NCBI GenBank assembly: GCA_025929125.1
Contig: JAICMT010000002.1
Span: 1-19,428 of the forward strand
Length of the DNA: 19,428 nucleotides
From: Acidobacteriaceae bacterium
GTDB lineage: Bacteria > Acidobacteriota > Terriglobia > Terriglobales > Acidobacteriaceae
Direction: 5' to 3'
The position numbers and the translations under genes are program-made. The notes under the pieces were generated by a model that ran no database searches, was not told the DNA's origin, and saw only the letters and a list, made by a program, of their open reading frames with translations. Of this stretch, positions 14,286 through 19,428 are shown piece by piece. The number at the start of each line of letters is the position of its first letter. Position 1 is the stretch's first letter.

Positions 14286-14688
14286 CGCGGAACCCAAGGA
14301 GGGGAATCGTCGGCCATTCGGGAAGAGACGGCAGCCTGCAGTTCGTGTGGTCTTGCCGTAGAGGTTGAAGAGGGACCCATCGGCAAGGTGGACATTCTCC
14401 CGCCGGACGCGATAGACCTCCTCGGGCCTCATCCCCATAGCAAAGCCACGTCGCGACATTACGGCCCGCCGATAGAGCCGTATGACTGGGTTGACGCGAT
14501 ATACGTGATTTTGGTAATCATCAAGGCTGTCCGCATCATCGAATGGATTGTCACGGATAGAGCGATCATTGGATCGAAAACGTGCTCGGTCACGTAGCTG
14601 TCGACATCGAAATCGTTCTATGGCACGTGCCTCAAAGTGCGCGCTTGCGCAGCGACAACAAGTTCTCGATTTTAAGAGGTCCAAACCT
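14286..14688. other. Gap holding an integrase fragment
   Basis: Apart from the integrase fragment on the minus strand (about 14300-14480), I see no supported gene in this 400-bp stretch. A minus-strand frame stays open across it but is recognisable only in that fragment. Confidence 0.5.
14300..14480 (-). pseudogene. Tyrosine integrase, central fragment
   Basis: The minus-strand frame contains GMRPEEVYRVRRENVHLADG followed by SLFNLYGKT. This matches the start of the catalytic domain of phage-type integrases, where the first catalytic Arg lies in GMRPEEV. Upstream and downstream sequence is not recognisable, and the rest of the catalytic domain (HxxR and Tyr) is missing. It has the same orientation as the C-terminal remnant at 10430-10839 and would precede it in an intact protein. 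Confidence 0.65.
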
Positions 14689-14883
14689 ATGAAAGTTCTC
14701 CCCGACGGCAGCCTGCATCTGGAACGCGGAGAGCGCGTTCCGTTTTGCTGCTCATGCGGCCACTTTATCCCCTACTCAACCGCGCCGCAGATTCACTGCG
14801 ACGCGTGCGCGAAAGATTGGGACGCAAAGGAGCTGGCGAAGGCAACGGTTGCGACTGTAATCACGCCCGCACACAGGGCCTGA
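14689..14883 (+). CDS. Small zinc-ribbon-like hypothetical protein
   Basis: A 64-aa protein with two CxxC knuckles, FCCSCG (Cys22, Cys25) and HCDAC, about 17 residues apart. This is the layout of a small zinc ribbon that could bind DNA, RNA or protein. The ATG at 14689 has AAGAGGT at 8 nt spacing, which is why I prefer it to a longer upstream frame starting at 14548. I do not recognise a named family. It is in the accessory patch between an integrase fragment and the PQQ dehydrogenase, with no operon partner. Confidence 0.6.
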   Translation: MKVLPDGSLHLERGERVPFCCSCGHFIPYSTAPQIHCDACAKDWDAKELAKATVATVITPAHRA

Positions 14884-15189
14884 ACTGTCCATGCTGCGAA
14901 AGACAGGCTCTCGCGGCCGCTCCTGCTCCAGCTTTCGCCTCGCTTCCCGCGGAATGTCTGCAACGTGAAAAAGCTGCGGCTCCGCCGGCCAGGCGGAGGC
15001 CCGCCGGTAGAGTGCCCGAGTCCAGCCGCCTCGTTGACCTTCAGCCGACAGAACGCGCGGCATCAGGCGATCGCGAAGACCCGCGCGGCAATGGGCAGCG
15101 AGTTAGGAGCAGAAACCACGGGCCATTCGATGGGTGAATGGCCCCATGTCCTCGATCTCGCTACTCTGGCATTCGAGAACCGGCTGGCC
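14884..15189. other. Gap of about 300 bp between the accessory patch and the PQQ dehydrogenase
   Basis: No gene supported. It contains a 7-bp hairpin CTCCGCC/GGCGGAG (14980-14986 and 14992-14998) and a 9-bp hairpin at 15120-15144. It probably contains the right-hand boundary of the foreign DNA, but no repeat marks the junction. Confidence 0.5.
15120..15144 (-). terminator. Hairpin downstream of the PQQ dehydrogenase gene
   Basis: GGGCCATTC (15120-15128) and GAATGGCCC (15136-15144) form a perfect 9-bp stem with a 7-nt loop, 45 bp past the stop codon on the minus strand. The downstream sequence (GTGGTTTC) is only weakly T-rich, so it may be a terminator or a 3'-end stabiliser. Confidence 0.45.
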
Positions 15190-17484
15190 TTATTTTGCGG
15201 CCGGCAATGCAAACGCCATGTATTCCTTGCCGGTCGAGGGAGGCACGATGCCGCCTGGAGGCATGTAGGCTCCCTTTGGATACGGTGTAGCACCGCCGCT
15301 CACCGCGAGCAGAATGTATTCCCGCCCGTTCACTTCATAGACCGCGGGCACACCCTGCGATCCGTTCGGCAAATCTTTGGTGAAGATTACCTTCCCGGTG
15401 GCGCTATTCAACGCATAGAGCTTCGAGTCGTTGCCGGCAAACAGGATCAGTCCTCCGGCTGTTACCACAACCCCGCTTTTCGGATACACATTTCCCCGTA
15501 GCTTGTCGCTGGGGCCTGCTTCCGGAAGATCGCCATAAGGCGTCTGCCATTTGATCTTGCCGGTATTCAGGTCGTAAGCGGTGAGAGTGGTCCACGGCGG
15601 ATTGAACACATACGGCTCGTTGCCATATCCCGTTTTGTAACGCGACGGAGGAGGCACCACATAGTTTGGATAAGGAGGCGCCGAACTAAACGATCGCATC
15701 ATGGCCCGCATCCCGGCGGATGGCGCCGAACCCGGGGGCGCCAGGGACGGCTTGGTCAGAAACAAAATCAATTGGTTCATGGCGTCTGGCGGCATCGAAG
15801 AAAACGCCGGCATGCCTCCTCCGCCGTGCGTGATCTTGTCGGTAACCGCCTGAGCACCCATAGTGCTCACGGCTGTATCAATGGCAGGCCCACGATCTCC
15901 CTTTAGCTCCGGTCCGTGGCATACCTGGCAGTTCTGTTCATAGATGCCGCGGCCCATTTCCTCCTGTGTCGGAAAGCTCTCGCCGTTCCGACGCATCGTC
16001 CTTTGCACCTTTGTATGGGTCGGAATCAGGTTTCCCTCGTTCGCTTCGGTGGATTCCCCGGCCGGCACGAGCTTAACGATGGACACCATGTTTTTCGACT
16101 CGACATAAACCATGCCGTCCGCTGGATCCGCTGCGGTGCCAAAGAACAATGTGCCCCCATTCACGCTCGGATCATTAATCGTGTCTACCCCAAGGGACGG
16201 CGGCGTATAAAGACCGGTCTTCGCTTTTGACAGGCGATTCTTCCACCAGGCGATTTCATCCGGCTTCATGAATCCGGTATACATATCCTTCACGGTCATG
16301 CCCTGCCGTACAGCGGGAGGCACGACGGTCGGGAATGGCTGCGTCTTTGAAGCGACTTCACCCGGTACGTCGCTCGGCGGGACGGGACGCTCCACGATCG
16401 GCCATAGCGGCTTTCCCGTTACGCGGTTGAACACATACAGAAAGCCGTTCTTCGGTGCGATCGCTACCGCATCCACCATCTTGCCGTCATGCTTCACCGT
16501 TACAAGTTGTGGAGCGGCGTCAGGATCGAAATCCCACAGATCGTGGTGAACCAGCTGGAAGTGCCAGAGCTGCTTACCCGTATTGGCGTCGAGCGCCAGG
16601 ATGTTATCGGCATAAAGGTTGTCCCCGGGCCGGTCTCCCCCATAGAGCTCGTATTTTGCGGATGCTACCGGGAAGTAAGCGATTCCGCGCTTCTGGTCGA
16701 CGGTTATTTCTCCCCACACGTCCACGCCGCCCATATATTTGTAAGCATCTTTCGGCCATGTGTTATATCCAGGCTCGCCCGGCCGGGGGATCGTATGGAA
16801 GACCCAAACCAGCTTGCCGGTGTTCACATCAAAGGCGCGAATATCGCCCGGAGGCGCCAGGTACCCCTCACCGGTCGCACTGCCCAGAATCAGAATGTTC
16901 TTATAGACCCGCCCCGGTGTTCGGGAAGACAGCGGTCTGCCCGTTCGATCGATGCCAATCTTCAAGTCCAGCTTTCCGTGGTCGCCGAAGGAATCTACGA
17001 GCTTGCCGGTGCGCGCATCGATAGCCAACTCGAAGCCTCCCGCAGGCACGAACAGCCGCCTCTCTTTCCCATCTTTGCTTTCCCAGTAATTGGCGCCGCG
17101 CATGCCCGCGATTCCGCCAAACCGGGCGGGCATTCCCGCGGGAGTCGCGAAGGTATGCACCCACAGCTTTTTCCCCGTCGCCGCATCCACCGCCACCAGC
17201 GATCCATCCTCCGCAGCCAGGTAAGCCACGCCATGGGCCACCACAGGACTGAACGTGTAGCTGAATTGATCCCCGGTCGGAAAGCTCCAGGCGAGCTCCA
17301 ATTTGTCCACGTTGCCGGTATTGATCTGCTTCAACGCGGAATAGTGCGAGCCGTCCGGTCCTCCCAGGTAATCCTTCCAGGTAGTTCGCGCCTGCCAGTT
17401 AGTCTGGTTTTGCTCGGCGGATAAGGTTCCGCCGCAGACGAGAGCGAATAAAACAACAGGAAAAAACTGCCAAACCTTACTCAT
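15190..17484 (-). CDS. PQQ-dependent dehydrogenase with embedded cytochrome c domain
   Basis: A 764-aa periplasmic quinoprotein that would oxidise alcohols or sugars with pyrroloquinoline quinone and pass electrons to its own haem c. A signal peptide is visible (MSKVWQFFPVVLFALVCGG, cleavage near LSA). The eight-bladed PQQ propeller starts at KDYLGGPDGSHYSALKQIN, with repeated blade motifs such as LVAVDAATGKKLW and ILALDANTGKQLWHFQLVHH. A cytochrome c domain is inserted late in the propeller, with CQVCH (Cys519, Cys522, His523) and a downstream GGGGMPAF methionine ligand; the last blades follow it. The ATG at 17484 has AAGGAG at 4 nt; the frame is open 25 codons further but without a signal sequence. 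The substrate cannot be told, and no PQQ synthesis genes are present. Confidence 0.93.
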   Translation of the reverse strand: MSKVWQFFPVVLFALVCGGTLSAEQNQTNWQARTTWKDYLGGPDGSHYSALKQINTGNVDKLELAWSFPTGDQFSYTFSPVVAHGVAYLAAEDGSLVAVDAATGKKLWVHTFATPAGMPARFGGIAGMRGANYWESKDGKERRLFVPAGGFELAIDARTGKLVDSFGDHGKLDLKIGIDRTGRPLSSRTPGRVYKNILILGSATGEGYLAPPGDIRAFDVNTGKLVWVFHTIPRPGEPGYNTWPKDAYKYMGGVDVWGEITVDQKRGIAYFPVASAKYELYGGDRPGDNLYADNILALDANTGKQLWHFQLVHHDLWDFDPDAAPQLVTVKHDGKMVDAVAIAPKNGFLYVFNRVTGKPLWPIVERPVPPSDVPGEVASKTQPFPTVVPPAVRQGMTVKDMYTGFMKPDEIAWWKNRLSKAKTGLYTPPSLGVDTINDPSVNGGTLFFGTAADPADGMVYVESKNMVSIVKLVPAGESTEANEGNLIPTHTKVQRTMRRNGESFPTQEEMGRGIYEQNCQVCHGPELKGDRGPAIDTAVSTMGAQAVTDKITHGGGGMPAFSSMPPDAMNQLILFLTKPSLAPPGSAPSAGMRAMMRSFSSAPPYPNYVVPPPSRYKTGYGNEPYVFNPPWTTLTAYDLNTGKIKWQTPYGDLPEAGPSDKLRGNVYPKSGVVVTAGGLILFAGNDSKLYALNSATGKVIFTKDLPNGSQGVPAVYEVNGREYILLAVSGGATPYPKGAYMPPGGIVPPSTGKEYMAFALPAAK

Positions 17485-18008
17485 GAGACTCCTTGCGCCG
17501 CCGCCATAGATATCACCTGCGCGAGCGCCTGCGTGTGGTTCCAGAGAATAAGCATGCATTCCGCTTCAGAAGGAACGCTGTTCTGTGCGTCTTCCGGATG
17601 TTTGCGGGCCTTCCGCTTCGTTTCCCTTCTTCTGGTAGAAGGTCGCCAACGGTCGGATCAATTGCGTATCCTGCATGGCATCCTTCGCATGAATCACCAT
17701 GCGAGACTGATTCCCACGCCGACACGCACTCTATCATACCTCCGAGGAGGACGGCTTCAGAACCCGGAAAGACGCGTCAAATCCAAGAAATCAAGGCAAA
17801 TTCCCTCTGCAGCCGGGTTGATTCCCGTCTGCCCGCAATCGCCGGAAAACTCTGCAGCATCGAATGAGTGGCGAAGCAGTCAGAGTCGTCAAGGCTTCCC
17901 GCACAAACGAGTGCAGCCGAAAGCTGGATCTGCATCCGGACGATGCGAGCAGCGGGACTTCTTCGAGGCTTGGACAGTCTTATAGTTGGCTGAGGAGGCG
18001 GCAAAACG
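17485..18008. other. 520-bp divergent intergenic region
   Basis: Separates the minus-strand PQQ dehydrogenase from the plus-strand DipZ-like gene and should carry both promoters. Open frames are present on both strands, but none has family resemblance or a convincing start. A CCTCC-GA-GGAGG palindrome lies around 17740-17751. Confidence 0.5.
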
Positions 18009-19428
18009 ATGTTTCTGCTCCTTTTGGCTTATTTCGGCGGAATACTCACCATTGTGAGCCCGTGCATCCTGCCGGTGCTCCCCTTTGTGTTTTCGCGCGC
18101 CGATCAGCCTTTTCGCAAAAGCGGCCTCCCGCTGCTTGTCGGCATGGCAATTACTTTTGCGGGAGTCGCCAGTCTCGCGACGGTCGGCGGAGCTTGGGTG
18201 ATTCAAGCGAATCAGTGGGGGCGGTTTGCCGCTCTCGTCCTCTTCGCTGTGTTCGGCCTCGCCCTGCTGTTCTCCTCGCTTGCCGAGCGGCTTTCGCGTC
18301 CGCTGGTTCGCCTCGGCAACCGGCTCTCGCGGAACGCGGGTACGGGCTCCAGCGTGCGCAACTCGCTTCTGCTCGGCATTGCTACGGGACTGCTCTGGGC
18401 GCCTTGCGCGGGGCCGATTCTCGGCGTCATCCTCACCGGCGCAGCGATTAGCGGAGCCAACGTTCACACAGCGCTCCTGTTGCTCGCCTATGCATTGGGT
18501 GCCGCAACTTCGCTCGCCATTGCGGTGCTCGCCGGAGGCCGGGTCTTTGCCGCCATGAAGCGTTCTCTCGGCGCTGAACAATGGATCCGCCGCGTTCTCG
18601 GAGTCGCGATCCTGGCAAGCGTAGTGGTGGTCGCCCTAGGGCTGGATCGCGGAGTGCTCACCCGCATCTCTCTGGGAAGTACGACCGGCCTGGAGCAGAA
18701 GCTGGTCAATCATTTTCATCCCCAGCCGAGCCTGACGTTGGTTGTGAATTCAGACCCGGCGAATCCTGAGGGCCCAGCGATCGATCTCACCACGAACCAA
18801 GCGTCTGCTGAGATGCAGCCTGTATCCGATCCCGGCCCGGATCCCGGCCCAGCCCTCAAGAAGCTCACCGGAGCGACAGCATGGATCAACTCGCCCCCGC
18901 TCACGCCGGCATCGCTTCGCGGCAAAGTTGTTCTGGTGGATTTCTGGACCTACTCCTGCATCAACTGCTTGCGCACACTCCCCTATGTAGAGGCGTGGTA
19001 TCAGAAATATAAAGACAGCGGACTGGTCATCATCGGCGTTCATACCCCGGAATTCCCGTTTGAAAAAGACGAGTCCAACGTGCGCGAAGCCGTTCAGAAA
19101 CTTGGGATTCACTATCCCGTCGCAATGGACAATAACTATCGCATCTGGCGCAACTTCAACAATGAATACTGGCCCGCCGATTACTTCATTGACGCCACTG
19201 GCCACATCCGCTATCACCACTTCGGCGAGGGAGACTACGCCAAGTCCGAGCACTGGATTCGCAACCTTCTCGAGGAAGCCAATCATCAACCTCCTCCAAA
19301 CACGGCGACGAGGATCGATGGCGCCGGCAGGGAAGCAGCGCCGGATTCCAGGGATATCGAGTCACCGGAGACCTATATTGGATATGCGCGGGCGCAGAAT
19401 TTCGTCTATCCCAGCGGGCTCATTCACG
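18009..19428 (+). CDS. dipZ: DipZ-like cytochrome c biogenesis/thioredoxin fusion protein (3' end outside window)
   Basis: DipZ-type proteins join a CcdA-like membrane domain, which carries reducing power across the inner membrane, to an extracytoplasmic thioredoxin-like domain; they serve disulfide reduction and cytochrome c maturation. The frame opens at the ATG at 18009, behind TGAGGAGG, and is still open at the window end (473 codons seen). The CcdA part has Cys19 in TIVSPCILPVLPF and Cys133 in LLWAPCAGPILG, with about six hydrophobic helices up to residue 220. A Pro-rich linker follows, then the thioredoxin-like domain with VDFWTYSCINCLRTLPYVEA, the redox pair being Cys317 and Cys320. 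The last part, after about residue 430, begins the C-terminal domain usual in DipZ. It may serve the neighbouring haem-c dehydrogenase. Confidence 0.93.
   Translation, partial: MFLLLLAYFGGILTIVSPCILPVLPFVFSRADQPFRKSGLPLLVGMAITFAGVASLATVGGAWVIQANQWGRFAALVLFAVFGLALLFSSLAERLSRPLVRLGNRLSRNAGTGSSVRNSLLLGIATGLLWAPCAGPILGVILTGAAISGANVHTALLLLAYALGAATSLAIAVLAGGRVFAAMKRSLGAEQWIRRVLGVAILASVVVVALGLDRGVLTRISLGSTTGLEQKLVNHFHPQPSLTLVVNSDPANPEGPAIDLTTNQASAEMQPVSDPGPDPGPALKKLTGATAWINSPPLTPASLRGKVVLVDFWTYSCINCLRTLPYVEAWYQKYKDSGLVIIGVHTPEFPFEKDESNVREAVQKLGIHYPVAMDNNYRIWRNFNNEYWPADYFIDATGHIRYHHFGEGDYAKSEHWIRNLLEEANHQPPPNTATRIDGAGREAAPDSRDIESPETYIGYARAQNFVYPSGLIH

Noticed and set aside
17513..17737. Minus-strand frame containing CEGCH, resembling a haem c motif
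   Set aside because: The GGAGGT touches the ATG with no spacing, there is no signal peptide, and the rest of the 74 residues looks random and basic; the motif is probably chance.
17813..17845. tRNA T-arm-like GGGTTGATTCCCGTCTGCCCGC
   Set aside because: Only three stem pairs form, and no acceptor or anticodon arm can be found.
17533..17985. Plus-strand frame of 150 codons upstream of the DipZ-like gene
   Set aside because: No recognisable domain, Arg/Ser-rich composition and no convincing ribosome binding site; it lies in the divergent intergenic region.

Overview
The window is GC-rich bacterial chromosome carrying an accessory patch. The housekeeping gene set (RNase R with a basic tail, a bactofilin, MurJ, a CcdA/thioredoxin fusion, a PQQ dehydrogenase with an embedded cytochrome c domain) and the CCA-encoding tRNA genes look most like an acidobacterium (Acidobacteriota). 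This is inferred from protein style only; there is no rRNA or other marker to confirm it.

Layout. 1-7033 is core sequence: tRNA-Pro(GGG) (-), the iron-trafficking protein YggX (-), RNase R (-), a bactofilin (+) with a clear terminator, the lipid II flippase MurJ (-) and a 1-Cys peroxiredoxin (-). 7034-7812 has no convincing gene but holds inverted repeats and a tRNA-like scrap. 7813-9374 has a receiver-only response regulator, an orphan MacB/LolD-type ABC ATPase with a possibly leaderless GTG start, then tRNA-Gly(GCC) and tRNA-Cys(GCA).

9328-13643 is an integrated island. The 3' part of tRNA-Cys recurs as a 46-bp direct repeat (43/46 identical) at 13598-13643, the signature of tyrosine-recombinase integration into a tRNA gene. 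Between the repeats lie a Fic-domain AMP-transferase with a one-base-overlapping 60-aa partner (probable toxin-antitoxin pair), a dead tyrosine-integrase remnant, a YihY/BrkB-family membrane protein, and an intact IS110-family (IS1111-type) insertion sequence. The IS has matching subterminal inverted repeats and about 240 nt of structured non-coding DNA 3' of its transposase, where a bridge RNA would be expected.

13644-14883 is a second accessory patch outside the right repeat: a pRiA4b ORF-3-like protein, another integrase fragment and a small zinc-ribbon protein. The two integrase pieces lie in the same orientation and in N-to-C order, so they may come from one broken gene or from stacked insertions.

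From 15190 the sequence looks core-like again: a secreted PQQ-dependent dehydrogenase with a c-type haem domain (-), a gene-poor 0.5-kb gap, and a DipZ-like CcdA-thioredoxin protein (+) that runs off the window. The last two may be linked, since cytochrome c maturation needs thiol reduction outside the cytoplasm.
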